Counted from the stretch's first letter, positions 1-10,475 are shown. The stretch is DNA of 64,000 bases from JABMMZ01 sp964505065 (GCA_964505065.1 CAZDGF010000007.1:1-64000), one strand, 5' to 3'. Program-made: numbers and translations. Notes: generated by a model not told the origin, from the sequence alone.

Positions 1-139
1 CTAAATCAAATAGTTCAATTTTTCAAATCTCCTATTGATTAATTTGGGATAAATACAATTGGCATAAAATGTTAATATCTCTAAAAATTCTGTGCATAAC
101 GCTGCTTGGTTTATCGCTTATTTCGTAAGTCTTAATATT

Positions 140-1174
140 ATGGCTACCGACTCGCAAGCAGAAAAACTAAAAGCACTTAAACTTACCATAGATAAACTTG
201 AAAAAAGTTATGGTAAAGGTGTGGTAATGAAAATGGATGATAAAACTGTAGTTGCTACAGAGGTTATCTCTACAGGTTCCTTTGGTTTAGATTTGGCTTT
301 GGGTGTGGGTGGTTTTCCTAAAGGAAGAATTATAGAAATATATGGACCAGAAAGTAGCGGTAAAACTACTTTGGCTATGAGCTGTATTGCCGAGGCTCAA
401 AAAGTGGGCGGATTATGTGCTTTTATAGATGCAGAACATGCTTTCGATAAATTTTATGCACAAAAATTAGGCATTAATACTGCCGAATTAATGATATCGC
501 AGCCTGATGATGGCGAGCAAGCTTTGGAAATTGCCGATAACTTAATACGCTCGGGTGCTATAGATGTTATAGTTATAGATTCTGTGGCTGCACTTGTGCC
601 TCGTGCTGAATTAGAAGGTGATATGGGCGATAGCAAAATGGGCTTGCAAGCCCGCCTTATGAGCCAAGCTTTGAGAAAACTAACAGGTACTATCAATAAA
701 ACGGGTTGTATTTGTATTTTTATTAACCAATTGAGAGAAAAAATAGGTGTAATGTTTGGCAATCCTGAAACCACTACTGGAGGTAATGCTTTAAAATTTT
801 ATGCTTCTGTTCGTTTAGATATTCGCAGAATAGGACAAATAAAAGATGGCGATGAAATAAGCGGCAACCGTACAAAAGTAAAAGTAGCAAAAAATAAAGT
901 AGCCCCTCCTTTTCGTGTAATAGAGTTTGATATTATGTATGGCAAAGGCATAAGCCGTGTAGGCGAAGTGTTAGATTTGGCAGTGGATAATGGTATTGTA
1001 CAAAAAAGTGGGTCGTGGTTTAGCTATGGTGGCACTAAATTAGGACAGGGCAGAGATTCTGTAAAAGAGCTTTTGGAAGACAATACAGAAATGGTAAAAG
1101 AAATAGAAGGCAAATTAAAAGAAAAGCTAATGGCAGGAGCTATAGCTATTCCAGAAGATAAATCAGAGGATTAA
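140..1174 (+). CDS. recA: RecA recombinase
   Basis: RecA forms ATP-dependent filaments on single-stranded DNA, drives strand exchange in recombinational repair and stimulates LexA-type cleavage. The Walker A motif GPESSGKTT lies near residue 70. The Walker B region (VIVIDSVAAL) and the DNA-binding loop segment before the GGNALKFYAS motif are also clear. I start at the ATG at 140, giving MATDSQAEKLKAL and 344 residues, the usual RecA size. An in-frame start at 92 would add a 16-residue tail with no counterpart in the family. The gene stands alone on the plus strand and ends in a strong terminator. Nothing looks unusual. Identification is very secure. Confidence 0.98.
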   Translation: MATDSQAEKLKALKLTIDKLEKSYGKGVVMKMDDKTVVATEVISTGSFGLDLALGVGGFPKGRIIEIYGPESSGKTTLAMSCIAEAQKVGGLCAFIDAEHAFDKFYAQKLGINTAELMISQPDDGEQALEIADNLIRSGAIDVIVIDSVAALVPRAELEGDMGDSKMGLQARLMSQALRKLTGTINKTGCICIFINQLREKIGVMFGNPETTTGGNALKFYASVRLDIRRIGQIKDGDEISGNRTKVKVAKNKVAPPFRVIEFDIMYGKGISRVGEVLDLAVDNGIVQKSGSWFSYGGTKLGQGRDSVKELLEDNTEMVKEIEGKLKEKLMAGAIAIPEDKSED

Positions 1175-1238
1175 TTTCCTTTTAAAGAAATATAATTAAT
1201 AAAACTGAAATTATTAATTGTGTAAATGTGTGCAAATG

Positions 1239-1270
1239 TCCCGCTTTTTAAATTAAAGCGGGATTTTTGT
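1239..1270 (+). terminator. recA intrinsic terminator
   Basis: A perfect 9-bp stem (TCCCGCTTT with AAAGCGGGA, 1239-1247 and 1255-1263) with a 7-nt AT loop is followed by a T-rich run. It lies 65 bp after the recA stop. Confidence 0.85.
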
Positions 1271-1301
1271 TTGTATAAAATTTAAAAAAACTAATTACCC
1301 C

Positions 1302-1344
1302 TTTAACCCAAATTCAGCAATAGAATTGCTGAATTTGGGTTAAA
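1302..1344 (-). terminator. guaB terminator, strong hairpin
   Basis: A perfect 19-bp stem, 20 bp if the T1321-A1325 pair is counted, has a 3-5 nt loop (arms 1302-1320 and 1326-1344). It starts one base beyond the guaB stop. On the minus strand it is followed by a T-run (1284-1290). Together with the recA hairpin it separates the two convergent genes. Confidence 0.88.
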
Positions 1345-1345
1345 A

Positions 1346-2845
1346 TTAACGGCTGCTATAATTTGGTGCTTCTTTGGTAATTTTTATATCGTGGGGGTGG
1401 CTTTCTTTTATACCAGCATTGCTTATTTTAACAAATTGGGCTTGTTGCAAATCGCTAATTGTAGCTGCTCCGCAATAACCCATACCTGCGCGCAAGCCGC
1501 CAACATATTGGTATAGCACCTCTCCTACTTTGCCTTTAAATGGTACAGTGCCTACAATGCCTTCTGGCACAAGCTTGGCTATTTCATCTTCTGCATCTTG
1601 AAAATAGCGGTCTTTGCTGCCTTCTTTCATAGCCTCTATGCTGCCCATACCACGGTATGATTTTACTCTTCTGCCTTCGTATATACTGGTTTCACCTGGG
1701 CTTTCTTCTGTACCAGCAAAAAGGCTACCTGCCATAATGGTACTTGCGCCTGCTACTAGTGCTTTAACCAAATCGCCACTATAACGAATACCGCCATCGG
1801 CTATTACAGGCACATTGGTATTTTGCAATGCCTCTGCACAATCCATAATTGCAGAAAGCTGCGGCACACCAATACCTGCTATTATTCTTGTTGTGCAAAT
1901 GCTACCTGGACCTACACCCACTTTTACAGCATCTGCTCCTGCATCTGCCAAGGCTTTGGCTGCTGCCCCTGTAGCCACATTGCCTACTATTACTTCCAAT
2001 TTTGGAAATGCTTTTTTAATTTTTTTAAGTTCCATTATTACCCCTTTGCTGTGCCCATGTGCAGTATCAAGGGTTATAACATCTACTTCGGCATCTACTA
2101 AGGCTTTTACTCTATCTAAAGTATCGGCTGTAATACCTACGGCTGCTCCTACTATAAGGCGTCCAAATTTATCTTTACACGATTTTGGATAGCTTTTTAC
2201 CTTTTGAATATCTTTATACGTAATTAAGCCTATCAGTTTTCCTTTTTTATCTGTAATAGGTAGTTTTTCTATTTTATGTTTTTGTAAAATAGCTTCTGCT
2301 TGGGTAAGGTCGGTACCTGCTTGGCTGGTAATTAAATTGGCTTTTGTCATTACCTCTTTAATTTTTTTAGCTGTATTTTTTTCAAACCTTAAATCACGGT
2401 TGGTAATTATACCTACCAATATTTCTTTACTATCTATAATTGGAATACCACCTATTCTATTGTCTTGCATTAGCTTAAGGGCATCTTTTAGGGTAGCATC
2501 GCCTGTTAGGGTAATGGGATGTTGTATCATACCGCTTTCGCTGCGTTTTACTCTGGCTACTTCTTTTGCCTGTTGGGCAATGGTCATGTTTTTATGAATT
2601 ATACCTATACCGCCTTCTCTGGCTATGGCTATTGCCATATTGCTTTCTGTAACGGTATCCATAGCTGCCGATACTATGGGTATATTGATGCGAATATTTT
2701 TAGTAAGCTGGGTGCTTGTGTTTACATCTCGGGGAAGTATTTCGCTGTATTGAGGCAATACCAATACATCATCAAATGTTAAGCTATCTTTAGCTACTTT
2801 GGTATTAAAATTTACTTTTGGGGTTTTGGAATTAGACTTTGCCAT
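1346..2845 (-). CDS. guaB: IMP dehydrogenase
   Basis: GuaB oxidises IMP to XMP with NAD+, the committed step of guanine nucleotide synthesis, in the cytoplasm. The 499-residue protein has the TIM-barrel start (LTFDDVLVLPQYS), a tandem CBS pair at about residues 105-225 that would bind regulatory nucleotides, and the catalytic cysteine loop GVGPGSICTTR near residue 315. It also has the phosphate-binding DGGIRYSGD, the EGRRVKSYRGMGS segment and a C-terminal mobile flap. Length and domain order are normal for a full IMPDH. The gene is monocistronic, with a consensus promoter just upstream and a strong terminator just downstream. Confidence 0.98.
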   Translation of the reverse strand: MAKSNSKTPKVNFNTKVAKDSLTFDDVLVLPQYSEILPRDVNTSTQLTKNIRINIPIVSAAMDTVTESNMAIAIAREGGIGIIHKNMTIAQQAKEVARVKRSESGMIQHPITLTGDATLKDALKLMQDNRIGGIPIIDSKEILVGIITNRDLRFEKNTAKKIKEVMTKANLITSQAGTDLTQAEAILQKHKIEKLPITDKKGKLIGLITYKDIQKVKSYPKSCKDKFGRLIVGAAVGITADTLDRVKALVDAEVDVITLDTAHGHSKGVIMELKKIKKAFPKLEVIVGNVATGAAAKALADAGADAVKVGVGPGSICTTRIIAGIGVPQLSAIMDCAEALQNTNVPVIADGGIRYSGDLVKALVAGASTIMAGSLFAGTEESPGETSIYEGRRVKSYRGMGSIEAMKEGSKDRYFQDAEDEIAKLVPEGIVGTVPFKGKVGEVLYQYVGGLRAGMGYCGAATISDLQQAQFVKISNAGIKESHPHDIKITKEAPNYSSR

Positions 2846-2875
2846 GCAAATAATTTATAGAGGTTATTTGCGGTG

Positions 2876-2905
2876 CAAAAGTAGGAGTTTTTTGGATAAA
2901 AGCAA
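2876..2905 (-). promoter_or_regulatory. guaB promoter, TTG-N19-TAnnTTTG
   Basis: On the minus strand a -7 element TACTTTTG (2883-2876) is preceded by TTG (2905-2903) with exactly 19 nt between. This is the consensus Bacteroidota housekeeping promoter. The guaB ATG lies 38 nt after the first base of the -7 element. Confidence 0.75.
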
Positions 2906-3277
2906 AGAGATTGGGTAAAAATAGATTTATAATATATTGTTAAGCCTACAACATTATCTTATGACTAAATAAACGGCTTATTAATGCCATAAATAATGTT
3001 TTGGATATTATACTTAATGTTTAGAATAATATTGGCTTATAAAAACTAAGAATATAGCAGTTAAAAATTTACTTATCTAAAAATAATTTCCAATTAAACT
3101 GTATAAATCTAACATAATTTTATAATTTTTAGCCAATAAAACTCAATACTAAATTTACGTAAAATAATGTAAATAAATACTTTATAAATGTAACACTTTT
3201 GTAACGGCTTAAATTGTTTTTTTTTTAAAAAATAAATTTAGATTTGAAACTTCAATTTGTTATTAAACCTAAAAAAT
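2906..3277. other. AT-rich intergenic region
   Basis: About 370 bp lies between the guaB promoter and the giant surface protein gene. I find no coding sequence or strong hairpin in it. A weak -7-like element, CACTTTTG at 3194-3201 (one mismatch to TAnnTTTG), may serve the downstream gene with a leader of roughly 70 nt. The palindrome found before other genes of this island is absent here. Confidence 0.4.
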
Positions 3278-6200
3278 ATGAACTACAATACTACTAGCAA
3301 ACAAAAAACTATCAAAACAACTTTAATTGCATTTTGCTTTATGCTATTAAGCATAAGCCAATTAAAAGCCCAATCGCAGTTTATTACCGAGTGGGTTTTG
3401 TCTACTGGTGGGTCGGGTGCTAATTCAATTAGATTTTATACCACCAATGCCAACGGACCAATTAGTTACTCTTGGCAGCAAATGCCAAGTGGCAGTAGTG
3501 GTAGTGGTACTTTTAGTGCAGGAACTGGTCAGTTAAGAACCATTTCATCATTACCTTCAAGCGCAACAATAAGGCTATCAATAGATTCTGCTAATTTACA
3601 AAGATTTTATATAAATGCAAGTTCTGATATGCTGAAATTGAAAAAAATTATACAATGGGGTACTGCTAATTGGACAAGTATGGAAAGTGCTTTTAATGGT
3701 TGTGAAAATTTGGAAAGTGTAAGTATGAGCACACCCAATTTAAAAGGGGTAAAAAACATGTCATTAATGTTTAGAAAATGTATAGCTTTAATTGGAGATG
3801 TAAGCATGAATAATTGGAGAACAGATAGTATAACAAATATGCAAGAAATGTTTTTAGGTGCAAAAAAATTTAACCAAAATATTGGCAATTGGAATACAAG
3901 TAATGTTACCAATATGAGTTATATGTTTGAAGAAGCAACTGATTTTAATATGAATATAGGCAATTGGAATACTGCTAAAGTTACCGATATGAGGAGTATG
4001 TTTTTTAAAGCTTCTTTTTTTAATCAAAATATTGGCAATTGGAATACTGCCAATGTAACGCTTATGGGTAGTATGTTTGAACATGCTACTAAATTTAATC
4101 AACCCATTGGAAATTGGAATACCAGCAATGTTACAAACATGAGTTACATGTTTTATGAAACAAATGATTTTAATCAAAATATTGGCAATTGGAATACAGC
4201 CAATGTAACTTCCATGTCGGGTATGTTTTATAATGCTAAAAAATTTAATCAACCAATTGGCAATTGGAATACGGATAAACTAACGTCATGTACACAACTC
4301 TTTAATGGCGCTTTGGTTTTTAATCAAGATATTAGCAATTGGAATATGTCAATGTGTTCAGATATGAATAGTATGTTTTTTGGTGCTTCATCTTTCAATC
4401 AAAATTTAGGCAAATGGCAATTAAAATCGAATGTAAGTTTATCCAATATGCTGAACAGTAGCGGAATGGATTGCCATAATTATACAGCTACATTAAAAGG
4501 TTGGAGTGCCAGTGCTCCCAATTCTAGAAGCTTGGATGCAAATGGACTAACTTTTAGCTACTATGGTGCTGCATTTAGAAATATATTAACCAAGCCTATT
4601 GCTCAAGGTGGCAAAGGTTGGACAATAGCAGGCGATAACCTTTCTGCAACTGGTTGCGGTGCATTGATTACCCAATGGGATTTGAGCAAAACAGGCAGCG
4701 GCAGCAACAATCAAATATCTTTTAATGCTACATTTGGTGTTGGAGGCGGCACATATTATTGGAAAGAAATTTTTCCTGGCAATGCCTCGGGCTACGATAC
4801 TTTAGCGGCTGGCAGTGGTTTAAAAACCATTAGCGGTTTGCCAAGCTATGCCACAATTGTGTTAGAAATTTATCCAAATAATTTACAAACTTTTGCTATC
4901 AACAATGGCATAGACAAAAGCCGATTGGTAGATATTAAAAATTGGGGCGCTGCCAACTGGAGCAGCATGGAAAATGCTTTTTATGGTTGCAATAATTTGA
5001 ATATTTCAGCAACCGATAATCCCAATTTTGTAAATGTTAGCAATTTTAGCAATATGTTTAACACTTGCGGGGCATTAAAAACCTTAGCAAGTATTAACAA
5101 TTGGAATACTGCAAATGGCACCAATATGAGCGCCATGTTTAAAAATTCAAGTTTATTTAATTTGAATATCAGCAATTGGAACACAGCCAATGTGAGCAAT
5201 ATGGCAGAAATGTTTGCAGATGCCAATGTATTCAATCAAAATATTGGCAATTGGAATACTGCCAATATTAGCAATATGAACAGTATGTTTAAAAACGCCA
5301 ATGCTTTTAACCAAAATATTGGCAATTGGGTGCTGAATAGCAATGTAGATATGAGCAATATGCTAGATAATAGCGGCATGGATTGTAGCAATTATAGTGC
5401 AACATTATACGGCTGGAATAACACTGCACCTAACAGCCGTACATTGGGCGCAGCAGGAATTACCTATGGCAGCCAAGCAAGCAATGCAAGAGCAAATTTG
5501 GTATTGGCAACAGGTAGCGGAGGCAAAGGTTGGACCATAAGCGATGCAGGCTTAAGCACTGGCAATTGTGGTGCATTTATTACCCGTTGGGATTTAAGCA
5601 AAACAGGCGTAGCAGGCAATAATTCAATTTCTTTTTATACAGATTTTACAACGGGAGGCGGCACCTACACTTGGGAAACCGAGCCTGCCGCAAGCAGCGG
5701 TAGCGGCACATTGGCAAGTGGAAATAATTTAATTAGCATTACAGGATTACCCGCAAATGCCATCATACGTTTAAAAATTATGCCATTAAATTTACAAAAG
5801 TTTTATTTAAATAGTTTGGGTAATGCACAAAGATTAATAGATGTAGAAGCTTGGGGAACTGCCCAATGGACAAGTATGGAAACAGCTTTTAGAAGTTGTG
5901 TAAATTTGAATATTAGTGCTACCGATGTACCCAATTTAAGCAATGTTCAAAGTATGAACGGTATGTTTTTATTTTGCAGTTCTTTAAATTCTCCTGCCAA
6001 TATCAACCAATGGAATACTACCAATGTTACCATTATGGCAAATATGTTTAGTAAAGCAACAAGTTTTAATCAGCCTATTGGCAATTGGAATACTGCCAAT
6101 GTTACCAATATGAATGCAGTGTTTCAAAATGCATCTGCTTTCAACCAAGCCATTGGCAATTGGAATACCAGCAAAGTGACCGATATGAGTGCTATGTTTG

Positions 6201-9200
6201 ATGGTGCTACTGCTTTTAACCAAAATATTAACAATTGGAATACTGCCGCAGTAACAACCATGCGAAAAATGTTTACTGATGCTAGTGCCTTCAATCAAAA
6301 TATCAGCCAATGGCAAACTACTAATGTTACAGATATGGTGAGTATGTTTCAAAATGCAAGCGTATTCAATCAAAATATTAGCAATTGGCAATTCAATTCC
6401 TCCGCACAATTTGGTAGTATGCTAAGTAACAGTGGTATGAGTTGTGCTAACTATAGTGCCCTATTAAATAAATTTAATACTACTTCGCTTACAAGCAAAA
6501 CATTTTCAGCAACTGGTGTGAGCTATGGCACCAATGCCTCGGCTGCCCGAACAAATTTAATCAATAATAAAGGCTGGTCAATAACCGATGGTGGCTCAAC
6601 ATCTTCAGTTTGTGGCTCGTTTATTACCATTTGGGATTTAAGACAAACTGGTACAGGAAGCAATAATGACGAAATATCTTACAATGCTACCGTTGCTGGT
6701 GGCACTGCTGCCTATACTTGGGAAACCATACCTGCTGGCAGTAGCGGTTTTGGCAATATGAGTATTGGAACTTCGCTAAGAACTATTTCTGGCTTGCCTG
6801 CCAATGCTACAATAAAACTGACCATAGTACCTACTAATTTAAGACAATTTATAATTAATTACAGTGGCAATAGTGCAAGATTAATAGATATAGCCCAATG
6901 GGGTATTACCAAATGGACAAGTATGGAAAATGCTTTTGCTGGTTGTGGTAGTTTAGGTATTAGTGCCACAGATATGCCCGATTTGAGTGGGGTAAGCAAT
7001 ATGGCACAAATGTTTCAAGAATGTGGTAATTTAAATGGACCAGCAAATATCAACCAATGGAATACCAGCACCATTACCAATATGAGTTATCTATTTGATG
7101 GCGATGCATTGTTTAATCAAAACCTAAACAATTGGAATACAGCCAATGTTACCAATATGAGCGGCATGTTTAGAAATGCTAGGATATTTAATCAAAACAT
7201 AGGCAATTGGAATACAGCCAATGTTACCAATATGAGCAATATGTTTGAAAGTGCATTGTTTTATGATAATGATTCTGCATCAATTAATTGGAACACAGCC
7301 AATGTAACAGAAATGCGTGCTATGTTTTTAGAATCACAATATTTTAACAGAGATATTAGCAATTGGAATACCAATAAAGTTACCGATATGAGTTTTATGT
7401 TTTCAGATGCTACTGCTTTCAACCAAAACATAAGCAATTGGAATACAGCCAATGTTACCAATATGAGCAGTATGTTTTATTATGCTTTTGATTTTAACCA
7501 AGCTATTGGTAATTGGAATACTGCAAAAGTTACCAATATGTCGCTCATGTTTAATTATGCTACATCGTTCAATCAGCCAATAAACAATTGGAATACAGGC
7601 AATGTTACCACTATGCAAGATATGTTTAGAAGCGCATCTAAATTCAATCAGCCACTTAACAATTGGAATACTGCTAAGGTACTAGATATGAATTTTTTAT
7701 TCTACTTTGCATCAGCATTTAATCAAAACATTGGCAATTGGGCATTAAATGCAAGTGTAACTATGCAAAATATGTTAGACTATTGCGGTATGGATTGCTC
7801 CAATTATAGCTTAACTTTGATAGGCTGGCAAACAAATGGCAGATTAAATAGAACCTTAGGAGCAGATAACTTAAAATATGGCGCACAAGGTGTAGCTGCA
7901 AGAAATAATTTAGTGCTGGCAACTGGTAGCGGTGGCAGAGGTTGGACAATTACAGGCGATAATTTTACAAGCACTTCTTGCGGTTATTACACTACCAAAT
8001 GGGATTTAAGCCAAACAGGCGCAGCTGGCAATAATACTATTTCTTTTAGTGCTACAATAGCCAGTGGCGATGCCAAATATACTTGGGAAACTGTTCCTTT
8101 TAACCAAAGTGGCTCAGGCACATTTGCAGCAGGTACAAGTTTAAGAACCATTAGTGGCATACCTGAAAATGCTATCATTAAGTTGAAAATTGCACCAACA
8201 AATTTGCAAAGATTTAATATTAGCAATGGAACAGATAAAAGTAGATTAATAGATGTAGAACAATGGGAAACTACCGATTGGACAAGTATGCAAGGCGCTT
8301 TTGATGGTTGCAATAACCTAAATATTTCTGCCACAGATACCCCTTTTTTACATGGTGTTACCAGTTTAGCAAGTATGTTTAGAGGATGTAGCAAACTAAA
8401 CACACCTACAAATATTAATACTTGGAATACAAGAACTGTTACCGCCATGAATGCCATGTTTCAAAATGCAAGCAGTTTTAATCAAAATATTGGCAATTGG
8501 AATACTGGAAATGTTATTTCTATGGCATCTATGTTTTCAGGAGCAACAGTATTCAATCAAGATATTACCAATTGGAATACCATAAAAGTTACCAATATGC
8601 TTGCACTGTTTGCCCGTACAGATGTATTCAATCAAAATATTAGCACGTGGAAAACTGATGCTGTTACCAATATGGATGCTATGTTTTTTAATGCTAAAAG
8701 TTTTAACCAACCTATTGGAAATTGGAGTACGGGCATTGTCCGTTTTATGGGAACAATGTTTTCAAATGCATTGGCTTTTAACCAAGATATTAGCACTTGG
8801 AATACAGCATCTGTTATGGATATGTATGGTATGTTTGAAGATGCAAAAGCCTTTAATCAAAACATTAGCACGTGGAATACAGCAGCCGTTGCAGATATGA
8901 ATAATCTATTTAAAAATGCTTCTAATTTCAATCAAAATTTGGGTGCTTGGCAGCTAAAAAGCAATGTGGTTTTAACCGATATGTTTTATAATAGTGGTTT
9001 AAATTGTAGCAATTACAGCAATACACTAATAGCTTGGAACAATACAGCACCCAATGGCAGAAATTTAGGCAATGTCAATAGAAAATATAATTTAACTGCC
9101 ACCGCAGCTCGCACCAATTTGCTACTGCCTGTAGCAAGTGGCGGCAAAGGTTGGACATTTTCTGGAGATGCGCCAATTAATCAAAATGCGTATTTAGTGC

Positions 9201-10309
9201 CAGATAATTCAACAATTACAGGCAATTATGCTTGCGATGAGGTGGTAGATTTGACAGATAATGATAAAATAATTCTTAAAATATTTCCTAATGGCAATAG
9301 CTTTGATTTTGTTTCAACATCTTCTTCAGTAAAAGCAGAGTTTGTAAATAATATACCTGCTGGTGTTAATGCAGAAAACAGTGGTGGTGGCTATTATCAA
9401 ATAGACAATGGCACTAATATAGCCCGTATTAGCCGCAGAATGATAAGCATAGAAAATCCTAATAATTATACCACCAATGGCGGTGTAATAGTTAGAATAT
9501 ATTACAATGCAGCCGATACAGAAAATATTGTTACAGATGCTGTGCCAGCTGGTGTTGATGCAATTACCCAAAGTGGTTGGTATAAATCCAGTATTCACAA
9601 TGCACAAGATGTTGTAAATAATTTAAGTGCCAATGGAAATGCCTTGAGCTCTGCTACTCAAATATTTCCAACAGCCCGAGGCGAGGAAAACGGCATTTTG
9701 TATGTTGAGTTTTTAGTACAAAATTTTAGCACCTTTGGCTTTTTTGCTTTGTCAAATTTGATTCCTTTGCCCGTTCAAATTCACAATTTTACTGCTAAAA
9801 AATTAAGCAATAACTCTGCAATTTTAAAATGGAACGCTAATATAGAAGAAAGTAATATCCATTTTGAGGTGGAACGTAGCCTGAATGGTAAAAACTTTGT
9901 AAAAATAGCTACTGTAAAAGCCCAAGGCAATGCCAATAAGGCACAAAACTATCAATACACAGACAACACCATTGTTAATGGAACGCCAAAGGCATTTTAC
10001 AGAATAAAACAAGTAGATGTAAATGGAAAAAGCACAAGCACCCATGTACAAATAGTTAATTTTAACCAAACAACTAATGGTATTGCAATTTACCCTAACC
10101 CTGCTAATTCTATTTTAAATATTAGCTTGCCAACAGAAACTGAAAAAGCAACAGTAACTATTACAGATGCAATGGGTAAGGTTGTATTTACGGCTATTGT
10201 TGGTGCTAATGCCGACAACATAAATATCAGTTCACTTTCAACAGGTATTTATAACGTAAACATTGTAACAGAAACAGAAATAAAAAATATTAAATTACTT
10301 AAACAGTAA
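3278..10309 (+). CDS. Giant BspA-like/DUF285 surface protein, T9SS cargo
   Basis: This 2343-residue secreted protein starts with a signal peptide (MNYNTTSKQKTIK, then a hydrophobic run to LKAQS, about residue 33). Five large modules follow, starting near residues 35, 462, 766, 1113 and 1569. Each opens with a beta-rich segment of the type ITxWDLSKTG...GLPxxATIxLxIxPxNLQxF. It then runs through a block of 25-residue DUF285 repeats (consensus FNQNIGNWNTANVTNMSxMF) and closes with a GWNNTAPNxRxL...GGKGWTI segment. I count about 9, 4, 6, 10 and 8 repeats per block. A fibronectin-like stretch begins near residue 2162 and a YPNP-type T9SS sorting domain occupies the last 75 residues. The ATG at 3278 gives the best signal peptide; an in-frame TTG at 3257 is less likely. 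The likely role is adhesion at the cell surface (inference). Confidence 0.9.
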   Translation: MNYNTTSKQKTIKTTLIAFCFMLLSISQLKAQSQFITEWVLSTGGSGANSIRFYTTNANGPISYSWQQMPSGSSGSGTFSAGTGQLRTISSLPSSATIRLSIDSANLQRFYINASSDMLKLKKIIQWGTANWTSMESAFNGCENLESVSMSTPNLKGVKNMSLMFRKCIALIGDVSMNNWRTDSITNMQEMFLGAKKFNQNIGNWNTSNVTNMSYMFEEATDFNMNIGNWNTAKVTDMRSMFFKASFFNQNIGNWNTANVTLMGSMFEHATKFNQPIGNWNTSNVTNMSYMFYETNDFNQNIGNWNTANVTSMSGMFYNAKKFNQPIGNWNTDKLTSCTQLFNGALVFNQDISNWNMSMCSDMNSMFFGASSFNQNLGKWQLKSNVSLSNMLNSSGMDCHNYTATLKGWSASAPNSRSLDANGLTFSYYGAAFRNILTKPIAQGGKGWTIAGDNLSATGCGALITQWDLSKTGSGSNNQISFNATFGVGGGTYYWKEIFPGNASGYDTLAAGSGLKTISGLPSYATIVLEIYPNNLQTFAINNGIDKSRLVDIKNWGAANWSSMENAFYGCNNLNISATDNPNFVNVSNFSNMFNTCGALKTLASINNWNTANGTNMSAMFKNSSLFNLNISNWNTANVSNMAEMFADANVFNQNIGNWNTANISNMNSMFKNANAFNQNIGNWVLNSNVDMSNMLDNSGMDCSNYSATLYGWNNTAPNSRTLGAAGITYGSQASNARANLVLATGSGGKGWTISDAGLSTGNCGAFITRWDLSKTGVAGNNSISFYTDFTTGGGTYTWETEPAASSGSGTLASGNNLISITGLPANAIIRLKIMPLNLQKFYLNSLGNAQRLIDVEAWGTAQWTSMETAFRSCVNLNISATDVPNLSNVQSMNGMFLFCSSLNSPANINQWNTTNVTIMANMFSKATSFNQPIGNWNTANVTNMNAVFQNASAFNQAIGNWNTSKVTDMSAMFDGATAFNQNINNWNTAAVTTMRKMFTDASAFNQNISQWQTTNVTDMVSMFQNASVFNQNISNWQFNSSAQFGSMLSNSGMSCANYSALLNKFNTTSLTSKTFSATGVSYGTNASAARTNLINNKGWSITDGGSTSSVCGSFITIWDLRQTGTGSNNDEISYNATVAGGTAAYTWETIPAGSSGFGNMSIGTSLRTISGLPANATIKLTIVPTNLRQFIINYSGNSARLIDIAQWGITKWTSMENAFAGCGSLGISATDMPDLSGVSNMAQMFQECGNLNGPANINQWNTSTITNMSYLFDGDALFNQNLNNWNTANVTNMSGMFRNARIFNQNIGNWNTANVTNMSNMFESALFYDNDSASINWNTANVTEMRAMFLESQYFNRDISNWNTNKVTDMSFMFSDATAFNQNISNWNTANVTNMSSMFYYAFDFNQAIGNWNTAKVTNMSLMFNYATSFNQPINNWNTGNVTTMQDMFRSASKFNQPLNNWNTAKVLDMNFLFYFASAFNQNIGNWALNASVTMQNMLDYCGMDCSNYSLTLIGWQTNGRLNRTLGADNLKYGAQGVAARNNLVLATGSGGRGWTITGDNFTSTSCGYYTTKWDLSQTGAAGNNTISFSATIASGDAKYTWETVPFNQSGSGTFAAGTSLRTISGIPENAIIKLKIAPTNLQRFNISNGTDKSRLIDVEQWETTDWTSMQGAFDGCNNLNISATDTPFLHGVTSLASMFRGCSKLNTPTNINTWNTRTVTAMNAMFQNASSFNQNIGNWNTGNVISMASMFSGATVFNQDITNWNTIKVTNMLALFARTDVFNQNISTWKTDAVTNMDAMFFNAKSFNQPIGNWSTGIVRFMGTMFSNALAFNQDISTWNTASVMDMYGMFEDAKAFNQNISTWNTAAVADMNNLFKNASNFNQNLGAWQLKSNVVLTDMFYNSGLNCSNYSNTLIAWNNTAPNGRNLGNVNRKYNLTATAARTNLLLPVASGGKGWTFSGDAPINQNAYLVPDNSTITGNYACDEVVDLTDNDKIILKIFPNGNSFDFVSTSSSVKAEFVNNIPAGVNAENSGGGYYQIDNGTNIARISRRMISIENPNNYTTNGGVIVRIYYNAADTENIVTDAVPAGVDAITQSGWYKSSIHNAQDVVNNLSANGNALSSATQIFPTARGEENGILYVEFLVQNFSTFGFFALSNLIPLPVQIHNFTAKKLSNNSAILKWNANIEESNIHFEVERSLNGKNFVKIATVKAQGNANKAQNYQYTDNTIVNGTPKAFYRIKQVDVNGKSTSTHVQIVNFNQTTNGIAIYPNPANSILNISLPTETEKATVTITDAMGKVVFTAIVGANADNINISSLSTGIYNVNIVTETEIKNIKLLKQ
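3850..8975 (+). repeat. 75-bp coding repeats of the DUF285 blocks
   Basis: Each 25-residue DUF285 unit corresponds to 75 bp, and neighbouring units share long stretches of DNA, for example around the codons for IGNWNTANVTNM. Units come in five arrays of unequal length. Because stop codons are rare in every frame of such DNA, long spurious reading frames appear on the other strand. Confidence 0.85.
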
Positions 10310-10356
10310 TTTACTTTCGAAAGCACAAGCGTAGTAGTTTTGTATAATTAAAAATT

Positions 10357-10390
10357 TCCCTTTGCATGAAAGTGTAAGGGGATTTTTTTT
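10357..10390 (+). terminator. Terminator of the giant surface gene
   Basis: A 10-bp stem (TCCCTTTGCA with TGTAAGGGGA, including two G-T pairs) is followed by eight T. An almost identical copy, with matching flanking DNA, follows the cargo gene ending at 24314. Confidence 0.85.
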
Positions 10391-10401
10391 GCTATAATTC
10401 A

Positions 10402-10451
10402 ATATAGGGGTTAACCTCTATATGATGAATTAAATAGAACATTCATTTTTG
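10402..10451 (+). promoter_or_regulatory. Palindromic operator plus -7 element, site 1
   Basis: The near-palindrome at 10402-10423 has half-site ATATAGGGGTT and one mismatch in the other arm. The -7-like element CATTTTTG is at 10444-10451. The palindrome centre lies 31.5 nt before the -7 element, and the ATG at 10476 lies 32 nt after the start of the -7 element. There is no TTG at the -33 position. The same layout occurs at three other sites in this window. Confidence 0.7.
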
Positions 10452-10475
10452 CCATTACTTAATTAAAAAATAAAT

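Noticed and set aside
3607..8457. Several long open frames antisense to the DUF285 repeats (such as 5984-6409 and 7987-8457)
   Set aside because: They repeat with the same 25-codon period as the sense gene and exist only because the repeated DNA lacks stops in that frame.
8601..8900. Open frame on the plus strand inside the giant DUF285 gene
   Set aside because: It is a shifted reading of the same repeats, with no start context and no gene-like composition.
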